Source: JBBREP01 sp036501845
GTDB lineage: Bacteria; Actinomycetota; Acidimicrobiia; IMCC26256; PALSA-610
Direction: 5' to 3'
NCBI GenBank assembly: GCA_036501845.1
Contig: DASXZO010000163.1
Span: 1-26,992 of the forward strand
Length of the DNA: 26,992 nucleotides
The notes under the pieces are model-generated. The model saw only the letters and a program-made list of their open reading frames with translations, was not told the origin of the DNA and ran no database searches. Below are positions 6,339-13,178 of this stretch, piece after piece (position 1 is the stretch's first letter; each line of letters begins with the position of its first letter). Position numbers and translations under genes: made by a program.

Positions 6339-8894
6339 GTGGACTCTGAGGCCGACGGGCCTACGAGCGACGCGGTGGCACCTCCGCGACGCGCGCGCCG
6401 AGGCGGCCCGCAGTTGCGCGTGCTCGCGCTCTCCGTGCTGATCGGCGGGCTCGCGGTGCTGCTGTACGCGACCACCGTGCGGCATGTGGGCAAACCACTC
6501 GCCCCGTTCATGCTGCCGTGGGCCGTGCTCGCGGTGGGATACGCGGCGTCGGAGCTCACCGTCGTGCACATCGAGTTCCGCCGCGACTCGCACTCGGTGT
6601 CGCTGAACGAAATCCCGCTCGTGCTCGCCCTGGTGTACGCGAGCCCGTCACACCTGATCACCGCGCAGCTCATAGGTGCGGGCGCCGTGCTCGTGTTGCA
6701 CCGCCGTCAGGCGGCACTCAAGTTCGTGTTCAACATGGCGCACTTCGCGCTCGAAGACTGCGTGGCCTTGGCGGTGTTCGACGCGATCGTCGGGCGGCAC
6801 TTCGAACTCGGGCCGTCGCTCTGGGTCGGTGCAATCGCGGCCACGATCGCGGCCGCCACCGTGAGCGTCGTCACGGTGAGCGTGGTGATCTGGGTGAACC
6901 AGAGCCGCGTCGACGTCAGCCAGCTCCGCGCCGTGGTGAGCGTCGCGTTCGTCGGCGCCATCTTCAATGCGTGTGTCGGACTGGTGGCCGTCACGGTGCT
7001 GTGGGTCGACGCGCGCGGCGCGATCCTCCTGATCGTCATCGGGATGGTGCTGTGCGCCGCCTACCGCGAGTACGCATCGCTACGGCAACGACATGCCAGC
7101 TTGGAGCTCCTCTACGAGTTCACCCAGGCGGTGCGCGGATCGGGTGACGCCGAGCAGATCGTCACCGACGTGCTCGCCCAGACCCGCCGGATGTTGCGGG
7201 CCGAGACCGCGCAGCTCGCGGTGCTGCCGTCGGGCGAGGGCCACGGTATCGACTGGATCGCGCTGGAGGGTGAGACCGACGCGCCCACTCGCTCGGTCGA
7301 GCCGTCGATCCATCCGTCGCTCGCCGCGCTCGTGGAAGGCGGCCGCCCGGTTGTGGGGCCGAAGAACACGCGCGACGCGAAGATTCGTGCGCACCTTGCT
7401 CAGCGGGGCGAGCGCGACTGCATCGTGGCACCGCTCGTGGCCGACAACCGCATGATCGGCATCCTCACGGTGGCGAACCGGCTCGGCAACGTGACCACGT
7501 TCGACGCCCAGGACGGGCGCTTCTTCGAAACCATCGCCGCCCACACGAGCATCACGCTGCAAAACGCCCGGCTCGTCGACCGATTGCGCCACGAGGCGTT
7601 GCACGACAACCTCACGAAGCTCCCGAACCGGGTGCTGTTCCAGCAGCGCGTCACCGACGTGCTTGCGCGCCGGCGCCCGTCGGACCCGCTCACCGCGGTG
7701 ATGCTGATCGACCTCGACCGCTTCAAGGAGATCAACGACACACTCGGCCACGCAACCGGCGACCTCCTCCTGCAGGAGGTGGCGCGGCGGCTTCGGCGCG
7801 CGGTCGGAGAGCGCGTCACGGTGGCCCGCCTCGGTGGTGACGAGTTCGCGGTGTTGCACCCCGGCGTGAACCTGCCCGACGACGCGCTCGAGGTGGCGCG
7901 GAGCGTGCGCGACGAGTTGCAGCGTTCGTTCGCGTATCAGGACCTCGACCTGGAAGTGTCGGCCTCGATCGGGATCGCAGTCGCGCCGGTGCACGGGCGC
8001 GACGCGTCGACGCTGCTGCGGCGCGCCGACGTCGCGATGTACGCAGCCAAGGGCACCTCAGTGGGTGTGGCGATGTACGGCGAAGACCTCGACGAGCACA
8101 GCCCGCGCAAGCTTGCTCTCGTCGGCGAGTTGCGCACGGTGATCGACAATCACGGTTTGGTGCTGCACTACCAGCCCAAGGTCGAGATCGCGACCGGTCG
8201 GGTGATCGGTGTGGAGGCGCTGGTGCGCTGGCCCCACGAACACGAAGGCCTCATCCCGCCCGACGAGTTCGTGCCGATCGCCGAACGCACTGGATTGATC
8301 GGCCCCATGACGGAGTTCGTGTTGCGCGCGGCACTCGACCAGTGCAAGGAGTGGGAGCGCAGCGGTCATGCAATGTCGGTAGCGGTGAACCTGTCGGCGC
8401 GCAGCCTGCTCGATGCCGAACTCGTGGGTGACATCGCGCGGGCACTGAGCGAATCGGGCGTCGACCCGTCGAAGCTTGTGCTGGAGATCACCGAGACGAG
8501 CGTCATGTCCGATGCCGAATACGCGATGCGGGTGTTGAACCGGTTGTCGGCCATGGGCGTGCGACTCGCGATCGACGACTTCGGCACCGGCTACTCGTCG
8601 TTGTCGTACCTCAAACGTCTGCCTGTGAACGAGGTGAAGATCGACAAGTCGTTCGTGCTCAACATGCACGACGACGAGAACGACGCAGTGATCGTGCGGT
8701 CGATCATCGACCTCGGTCGCAACCTCGGCCTGCGCGTCGTCGCCGAAGGTGTGGAAACCACGAGCGCATGGGATGCGTTGCGGGAGATGGGCTGTGACAT
8801 CGCGCAGGGCTACTTCGTCAGCCGGCCGTTGCCGGCGGCGCAGCTGACCTCATGGCTGGAGTCGGTCGAACGAACAATGGTGGGAGCTCCATGA
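6339..8894 (+). CDS. Membrane-bound GAF-GGDEF-EAL protein (cyclic di-GMP turnover)
   Basis: The 851-aa protein has, in order, an N-terminal membrane sensor with about seven helices (residues 27-242, MASE-like), a GAF-like domain (about 268-415), GGDEF (about 425-590) and EAL (about 600-845). The cyclase motif GGDEF is intact at 499-503. The upstream inhibitory RxxD position reads GERV, so product inhibition at that site is probably lost. The EAL domain keeps EAL at 626-628, the NLSARSL Asn, LEITETSVM, AIDDFGTGYSSL, the KIDKSF Lys and AEGVET, so the phosphodiesterase looks active. It should make and/or degrade c-di-GMP at the membrane in response to a GAF or membrane signal. The start is GTG 6339 with GGGG at 6331-6334. 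Its TGA overlaps the ATG of the GNAT gene. Confidence 0.93.
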   Translation: MDSEADGPTSDAVAPPRRARRGGPQLRVLALSVLIGGLAVLLYATTVRHVGKPLAPFMLPWAVLAVGYAASELTVVHIEFRRDSHSVSLNEIPLVLALVYASPSHLITAQLIGAGAVLVLHRRQAALKFVFNMAHFALEDCVALAVFDAIVGRHFELGPSLWVGAIAATIAAATVSVVTVSVVIWVNQSRVDVSQLRAVVSVAFVGAIFNACVGLVAVTVLWVDARGAILLIVIGMVLCAAYREYASLRQRHASLELLYEFTQAVRGSGDAEQIVTDVLAQTRRMLRAETAQLAVLPSGEGHGIDWIALEGETDAPTRSVEPSIHPSLAALVEGGRPVVGPKNTRDAKIRAHLAQRGERDCIVAPLVADNRMIGILTVANRLGNVTTFDAQDGRFFETIAAHTSITLQNARLVDRLRHEALHDNLTKLPNRVLFQQRVTDVLARRRPSDPLTAVMLIDLDRFKEINDTLGHATGDLLLQEVARRLRRAVGERVTVARLGGDEFAVLHPGVNLPDDALEVARSVRDELQRSFAYQDLDLEVSASIGIAVAPVHGRDASTLLRRADVAMYAAKGTSVGVAMYGEDLDEHSPRKLALVGELRTVIDNHGLVLHYQPKVEIATGRVIGVEALVRWPHEHEGLIPPDEFVPIAERTGLIGPMTEFVLRAALDQCKEWERSGHAMSVAVNLSARSLLDAELVGDIARALSESGVDPSKLVLEITETSVMSDAEYAMRVLNRLSAMGVRLAIDDFGTGYSSLSYLKRLPVNEVKIDKSFVLNMHDDENDAVIVRSIIDLGRNLGLRVVAEGVETTSAWDALREMGCDIAQGYFVSRPLPAAQLTSWLESVERTMVGAP

Positions 8895-9421
8895 CGACCT
8901 TCACGATCCCCGACGTGCACACGGAACGACTGGTGTTGCGAGGATTCACAGCTGACGACGTCGATCCCTTCTGCGAGATCGTTGCCGATCCCGAGGTGGT
9001 GCGATACATCGACGATGGCGAGCCGATCGATCGCGTGCAGTGCTGGCGCGGGATGGCGCTCTTCATCGGGCACTGGGCGCTGCGCGGCTACGGCTGGTGG
9101 GCGGTGGAGGAGCGCGCCACCGGTGAGTTTCTCGGCCGCATCGGTCTGTACAACCCCGAGGGTTGGCCTGGGATCGAGGTCGGTTGGTTACTCGGCCGCC
9201 AGGCGTGGGGTCGCGGGTTCGCGACCGAAGGCGCACGAGCGGCGCTGCAATTTGCGTTCGATGTGGTGCGTGCCCACGAGGTGATCAGCCTCATCGATCC
9301 CGATAACGCGCGATCGATACGCGTGGCCGAGAAGGTGGGCGAGCGGCTGCAGGGCACGCTTGTGCACGGTGACAAGCTCGTCGCCCGCTACGGCATCTCC
9401 CGCGCCGCGCGCGCAGCCTGA
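8891..9421 (+). CDS. GNAT-family N-acetyltransferase (RimJ/RimL type)
   Basis: The 176-aa protein begins with TERLVLRGFTADDVDPFCEIVADPEVVRYI, the usual start of Acetyltransf_3 proteins. It has the acetyl-CoA-binding motif GRQAWGRGFATEGARAAL (R/QxxGxG/A) at about residues 101-118 and the C-terminal DNARSIRVAEKVGERL helix. Relatives acetylate ribosomal protein N-termini, small amines or antibiotics; the substrate here is open. ATG 8891 overlaps the TGA of the GGDEF-EAL gene (ATGA), with GGGAG about 5 nt upstream, so translation is probably coupled. A strong hairpin follows at 9433-9481. Confidence 0.9.
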   Translation: MTTFTIPDVHTERLVLRGFTADDVDPFCEIVADPEVVRYIDDGEPIDRVQCWRGMALFIGHWALRGYGWWAVEERATGEFLGRIGLYNPEGWPGIEVGWLLGRQAWGRGFATEGARAALQFAFDVVRAHEVISLIDPDNARSIRVAEKVGERLQGTLVHGDKLVARYGISRAARAA

Positions 9422-9432
9422 CGACGGCCCGC

Positions 9433-9481
9433 AACGCAGAACTGCCACCCCGAAGGGTGGCAGTTCCGTTCACTATGCGTT
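9433..9481. terminator. Bidirectional terminator hairpin between GNAT and subtilisin genes
   Basis: A perfect 12-bp stem, GAACTGCCACCC (9439-9450) with GGGTGGCAGTTC (9455-9466), closes a CGAA tetraloop. Outside it, AACGCA (9433-9438) can pair with TGCGTT (9476-9481) across a bulge. It sits between convergent genes and lacks a strong T-tract. Confidence 0.75.
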
Positions 9482-9500
9482 GTGTGAAGGAGCGGTGGAG

Positions 9501-11309
9501 CTAGTTCCAGCTGGAACCGTTCCAGCTCGATCCGTTCCAGCTCGATCCGTTCCAAGTGGAGCCGTTCACGATCGCGTTGTTGTTGCCGGTGATCGTGCTG
9601 ATGCTCACGCCGAGCAGGTTGACGATGTTGTTGAGCGTGAGCGACTGACCGTTGGGGTTGGTCGAGCCGGACCACGCCGCCGGGTTCCAGGTGGAGTTCT
9701 GCCAGGCCTGGTAGAGGCTGACGGTGTCGCCCACATTGGTGGCGGTGGTGGGCACCGTCTGGTTGAGTTGCAAGCCGGTCTGGTTGGCCGCCTTCTGCAC
9801 GTTCAGCACACCGTGGCCGTCCACCAGCGGGTTGCCGACCGGGCCGGGCGACGCGGTGCCGAGCAGTTGGCCCTTCACCTTGTCGGGCGACGGAACTCCG
9901 CCGCTTTTCTTGGCGTTGGTGTCGGCTTGGATGACGAGGGCCGCGGCGCCACTGGTGATCGCCGCGCTGAACGACGTGCCCGAGCCGACGAAGTTGCCGC
10001 TGCCGATCTCGGCCGTCGGGTTCTGCGTGTCGATTGTCGAACCCGGTGCCCGCAGGCTCACCACAGAGCGACCGGAGGTGACAAGGTCGGGCTTCAGCCA
10101 ACCGTCGGGCGATGTCGGGCCGACGCTGCTGAAGCTCGCGCCGGCGTCGTCGTTCGAGTTGGCCGTGCCGTTGTCGTCGATGGCGCCCACGGTGACCACC
10201 AGCGGGTCGTCACCGGGCGACAGGATCGTGCCGTTGAACGGGCCGGAGTTGCCGGCCGAGACGACGACGGTGATGCCGGCCTCCCAGGCACTCTCCACCG
10301 CCTGGTCGAGCGGGTTGGTCACCGTCGACGAGGTGGGGATGGCGCCCAGCGACATGTTGAGGACCGAGATGTTGTAGGCCGCCTTGTTGGCGATGGCCCA
10401 GTTGACGCCCTGGATCACCGTGGCGATGTCGGTCTGGCCGCTCGCACCGGCGACCTTGATGGCGACGAGGTTGGCGTTGGGTGCCTCACCCTCGTACTTG
10501 CCGTTCGACGACGCACCGTTGCCGGCGATCAGCCCGGACACGAACGTGCCGTGACCGAAGCTGTCCTGATACGGGTTGCCTTCGCCACTCAGGTCGACGC
10601 CGCCGATGATGCGGTTGCCGAAGTCGGGCAGCTTGTCGATGCCGGTGTCGAGCACTGCCACCGTCACGTTGTTGCCGTTGACGTTGTTCTTCCAGAGCGC
10701 GTTGGCGTTCGACGCCTGCGGGAACACTGCGGCTGGCGCACGCGTCGCTGGGGCGGCAGGCGCGGGCGGGGTCGGCGCGGGCGGCGTCGGCGTGGCCGCT
10801 GGGCCGGGCGTCGAGGACGGACCCGCGTCGGCCATCGTCACGGTGACGTCGGGCGTGACCACGAGGCTCGGGTCGGCGGCGAGGCCCACCAACTGCTGCG
10901 GGCTCACATCGGCGACGACCGCGTCCGACGCGTCGACGTCGCTCTCGACCGTGCCCGACTGGGCGACGATGTCGTGGACACGGTGGGTGAGTGAAGCCCG
11001 CTTCCCGGCGTTCAACATCGCGACGAGCGGGTCACCGACCGTCGACGGGTTGTACTGGTCGGGCCGTTGCGCCGCGCTGATCACGACGCGCACGGGCTGG
11101 CTCATCGCCGGCCCGGGCACTACGGGTGCCGACGCGCCTGCGCTCGCCGACAACACTGGTGACGCCATCAGCAGACCGCTCAACGCCACGACGCCGGCCG
11201 CGGCGCCGACGCGCCGGTGTGCCCACTCGATGCCGCGCGGGGTCGAGGCCCTCCCCCTCGACGTGGGCGCGTCCCCCGGCGCACCCGATCCTCGTGTGAA
11301 ACCCTTCAT
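9501..11309 (-). CDS. Secreted subtilisin-like serine protease (S8 family) with C-terminal WNGSS repeats
   Basis: The 602-aa protein has a long signal sequence: RR at 32-33, hydrophobic 35-55, likely cleavage near ASAGASA. A prodomain follows at about 60-160 (I9-like), then a Pro/Ala linker at 165-192 and the S8 catalytic domain at about 200-510. The catalytic triad is D221 (VAVLDTGID), H253 (FGHGTFVSG) and S446 (GTSFSA), with oxyanion N354 (SAGNSG), so it should be active outside the cell. The C-terminus has Trp/Asn-rich sequence and ends in near-exact 5-residue WNGSS repeats (586-602), likely a surface or cell-wall binding or secretion element. ATG 11309 is preceded by AGGAG about 12 nt upstream and by a structured leader. 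It is convergent with the GNAT gene. Confidence 0.93.
   Translation of the reverse strand: MKGFTRGSGAPGDAPTSRGRASTPRGIEWAHRRVGAAAGVVALSGLLMASPVLSASAGASAPVVPGPAMSQPVRVVISAAQRPDQYNPSTVGDPLVAMLNAGKRASLTHRVHDIVAQSGTVESDVDASDAVVADVSPQQLVGLAADPSLVVTPDVTVTMADAGPSSTPGPAATPTPPAPTPPAPAAPATRAPAAVFPQASNANALWKNNVNGNNVTVAVLDTGIDKLPDFGNRIIGGVDLSGEGNPYQDSFGHGTFVSGLIAGNGASSNGKYEGEAPNANLVAIKVAGASGQTDIATVIQGVNWAIANKAAYNISVLNMSLGAIPTSSTVTNPLDQAVESAWEAGITVVVSAGNSGPFNGTILSPGDDPLVVTVGAIDDNGTANSNDDAGASFSSVGPTSPDGWLKPDLVTSGRSVVSLRAPGSTIDTQNPTAEIGSGNFVGSGTSFSAAITSGAAALVIQADTNAKKSGGVPSPDKVKGQLLGTASPGPVGNPLVDGHGVLNVQKAANQTGLQLNQTVPTTATNVGDTVSLYQAWQNSTWNPAAWSGSTNPNGQSLTLNNIVNLLGVSISTITGNNNAIVNGSTWNGSSWNGSSWNGSSWN
9504..9563 (-). 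repeat. 15-bp tandem repeat encoding the WNGSS tail
   Basis: Four consecutive 15-bp units occupy 9504-9518, 9519-9533, 9534-9548 and 9549-9563. The middle two are identical (gttccagctcgatcc) and the outer two differ at a few bases. They encode the five-residue repeats ending the subtilisin. Confidence 0.9.
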
Positions 11310-11382
11310 GTGATGACCCTGCTCCTGAGCTGCGCGCCGAACGGCGCGTCGATGATCTCGGACGCGGGTTTCGCCACTGGCT

Positions 11383-11455
11383 CCCTGCCGGCCAGGCGAC
11401 CATGTACAGCCGGCAGTTCTGCGCCTCGTCCATGCCGGCTGGGGCGCCGGCAGGG
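11383..11455 (-). promoter_or_regulatory. Nested stem-loop in the leader of the subtilisin gene (candidate structured RNA)
   Basis: Two perfect nested inverted repeats are present. The outer 10-bp stem is CCCTGCCGGC (11383-11392) with GCCGGCAGGG (11446-11455). The inner 9-bp stem is CAGCCGGCA (11407-11415) with TGCCGGCTG (11433-11441), closing a 17-nt loop. On the minus strand it starts about 146 nt and ends about 73 nt upstream of the subtilisin ATG. I cannot match it to a known riboswitch class. Confidence 0.6.
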
Positions 11456-11662
11456 ATGTCATCGGATCGCCTTTACCAAGTCCTTAAGCGGCGTTTGTCC
11501 GTTTTTAGCGATGTTGTCGACGTCACATGTTTATCTCCGTCCGAATCGGGGCAATCTGCGCGCTCGCTTCAGCGTCCGCTCACCATCAGGCCTGGTGATG
11601 CGCCCGCCGTTTCACCTGGTCACCGGCCGGGTACCTCCTTCGCCCACGTAAAGATGACGACC

Positions 11663-11668
11663 AGGAGG
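11663..11668 (+). promoter_or_regulatory. Consensus ribosome binding site deciding the start of the DPR-repeat gene
   Basis: AGGAGG lies exactly 6 nt before ATG 11675. It selects this codon over the in-frame ATG at 11654 and the internal ATG at 11684. Confidence 0.85.
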
Positions 11669-11674
11669 CAGTCG

Positions 11675-12172
11675 ATGTCGGCGATGACGAAGCCGCTGTC
11701 CGCGATGGGGTCCGGGATCGACGCGGTCACCGAGCATCTCGATCCGCGTGCGGTGATGGACAAGCTCGACCCCCGCCCGCTCGTGGATCTGGTCGACAAG
11801 GTCGACCCCCGTGCCGTCGTGCACAAGCTCGACCCGCGCTCGATGGCGAAGCCCAAGGCTCGCCGTTCGCGCTGGCCACTCCTCCTGTTGGCCGCGGCCG
11901 GACTCGGAGGCCTGGCATTCTGGTTGCTGCGCAACCGCCGTGCAGCGAGTGCGCCAGCGATGGATACGGCGACCGGCACCGACCCCGACGCCAAGTACGA
12001 CCAGCCCGGCTACGAGGACAAATCCCTCGGGCAGGCGGTGAACGCCGACATGGACCTCGCCGATGAGCTCATCGACGAGGAGCATGGCGACCTCGCTCGT
12101 GCCGAACAGCGCTTCGCCGATGAGTCGAGCGGCGCACCGGCGTTACGTCGCCAGTCGTCACGCGGCGCGTAA
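11675..12172 (+). CDS. DPR-repeat single-pass membrane protein of unknown function
   Basis: I do not recognise the family. The 165-aa protein has four LDPR/VDPR units in its first 55 residues (HLDPRAVMDK, LDPRPLVDLVDK, VDPRAVVHK, LDPRSMAK), spaced about 10-13 residues. A basic stretch (KPKARRSR) follows, then one membrane helix (about 67-86) and an acidic, helical C-terminal tail (ADELIDEEHGDLARAEQRF). The basic flank suggests that the repeats are cytosolic and the acidic tail outside. The start is firm (AGGAGG, 6 nt spacing). It is divergent from the subtilisin gene and followed 58 bp later by the LLM oxidoreductase gene. The repeats suggest a protein-protein or lipid-surface contact, which is inference. 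Confidence 0.8.
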   Translation: MSAMTKPLSAMGSGIDAVTEHLDPRAVMDKLDPRPLVDLVDKVDPRAVVHKLDPRSMAKPKARRSRWPLLLLAAAGLGGLAFWLLRNRRAASAPAMDTATGTDPDAKYDQPGYEDKSLGQAVNADMDLADELIDEEHGDLARAEQRFADESSGAPALRRQSSRGA

Positions 12173-12230
12173 CCGCCAGTCGTCCGGCCGCGCTTGGCGC
12201 ACACCGGTTCGCAGCCGTCAACCTTCCTGC

Positions 12231-13115
12231 ATGCGTTTCGGAGTGGTGATCCTTCCCGACGCGCGCTGGCAGGAGGCCGAGCCCCGATGGCGACGCGCCG
12301 AGGCGCTGGGCTTCGACCACGCCTGGACGTACGACCATCTCGCGTGGCGCACGCTGCATGACGCGCCATGGTTTGGCGCGGTCCCGACGCTGACTGCGGC
12401 CGCGATCGTGACGAGCCGGATCCGGCTCGGTCCGCTCGTCGCGTCGGCGAACTTCCGTCATCCCGTGCCGTTCGCCAAGGAGCTCATGACGCTCGACGAC
12501 GTGTCGGGCGGACGGCTCACGGTGGGGATCGGCGCCGGCGGCGAGGGCTGGGACGCCACGATGCTCGGTGGCGCGGCGTGGTCGGCGGTCGAGCGCGGGG
12601 AGCGTTTCGGCGAGTTCGTGGCGCTCACCGACCAGTTGCTGCGCCAGCCGTCGACGACCTTCGACGGGCGCTACTACCGCGCCCACGAGGCTCGGTCGAT
12701 CCCTGGCTGCATCCAGCAGCCGCGAGCCCCGTTCGTGATCGCCGCGACGGGTCGGCGAGGCATGGAGGTCGCCGCGGCGCACGCGCAGGCGTGGGTGACC
12801 ACGGGCGATCGCAGCAGCACCGGACCGATCGGCGCGGCCGCCGGCGCGTTGATGGTGCGCGACATGGTCGAGCGGCTGCATCGCACGTGCGAGCGCGTCG
12901 GGCGTGATCCGTCGACGATCGACGTGATGGTGCTGACCGGTCCGCAACTCTCGCCGTGCTTCGAGTCGCCCGCGTCGTTCCGTGACGCGGTAGCACGGTA
13001 CGAAGCGGTCGGTGTGTCCGACTTCGTCGTGCACTGGCCGCGCCCCGACGGCCCGTTCGCCGAGTCGGTCGCGCGCTTCGAAGCCGCGGTGGGCGCCGGC
13101 GTCGGCGCCTACTGA
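12231..13115 (+). CDS. LLM-class (luciferase-like, probably F420-dependent) oxidoreductase
   Basis: The 294-aa protein has the bacterial-luciferase TIM-barrel pattern: RFGVVILPDARW at strand 1, AEALGFDHAWTYDHLAW (about residues 24-40), TSRIRLGPLVASANFRHPVPFAKELMTLDDVSGGRL (about 61-97) and GIGAGGEGWD after it. The second half has APFVIAATGRRGMEVAAAHAQAW. In actinobacteria most such proteins use F420H2 rather than FMNH2, but cofactor and substrate are not decided by the sequence. ATG 12231 gives the expected N-terminus directly at strand 1. It follows the DPR-repeat gene by 58 bp on the same strand. Confidence 0.88.
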   Translation: MRFGVVILPDARWQEAEPRWRRAEALGFDHAWTYDHLAWRTLHDAPWFGAVPTLTAAAIVTSRIRLGPLVASANFRHPVPFAKELMTLDDVSGGRLTVGIGAGGEGWDATMLGGAAWSAVERGERFGEFVALTDQLLRQPSTTFDGRYYRAHEARSIPGCIQQPRAPFVIAATGRRGMEVAAAHAQAWVTTGDRSSTGPIGAAAGALMVRDMVERLHRTCERVGRDPSTIDVMVLTGPQLSPCFESPASFRDAVARYEAVGVSDFVVHWPRPDGPFAESVARFEAAVGAGVGAY

Positions 13116-13178
13116 AACGTCTCGATCGCGCTGCGTGCTGTGCTCGCCGTTGAGTGGCGCAGTAGGTTGCGCGCCGCT

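Larger units (their letters stand above)
11310..11674. promoter_or_regulatory. Divergent intergenic region holding the subtilisin leader and the DPR-repeat gene promoter
   Basis: This 365-bp gap is the longest in the window. It holds a nested inverted repeat at 11383-11455 and a CGCGCCG-AA-CGGCGCG hairpin at 11333-11348, both on the subtilisin side. The centre (about 11465-11560) is visibly richer in A and T than its surroundings, so the divergent promoters probably lie there. An imperfect palindrome at 11581-11600 is centred on AGGCCT. No confident -35/-10 pair was found on either strand, and no convincing small gene. Confidence 0.6.

Noticed and set aside
9504..9563. 15-bp tandem units that could suggest a CRISPR array
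   Set aside because: There are no spacers, the units are contiguous, and they encode an in-frame protein repeat.
9360..10994. Long open frame on the plus strand antisense to the subtilisin gene
   Set aside because: It reads as Arg/Val/Gly-rich text with no known motif, while the minus-strand frame has a complete S8 protease. It is a by-product of high GC.
11032..11433. Possible leader peptide or upstream gene starting MDEAQNCRLYM on the minus strand
   Set aside because: Its frame runs into the subtilisin gene out of frame without a stop and the sequence beyond the first 20 codons is Arg/Ser-rich shadow text. The region is better explained as a structured leader.
11310..11674. Possible c-di-GMP, c-di-AMP or cobalamin riboswitch before the protease gene
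   Set aside because: None of the conserved sequence blocks of these classes could be found; only the stems are supported.
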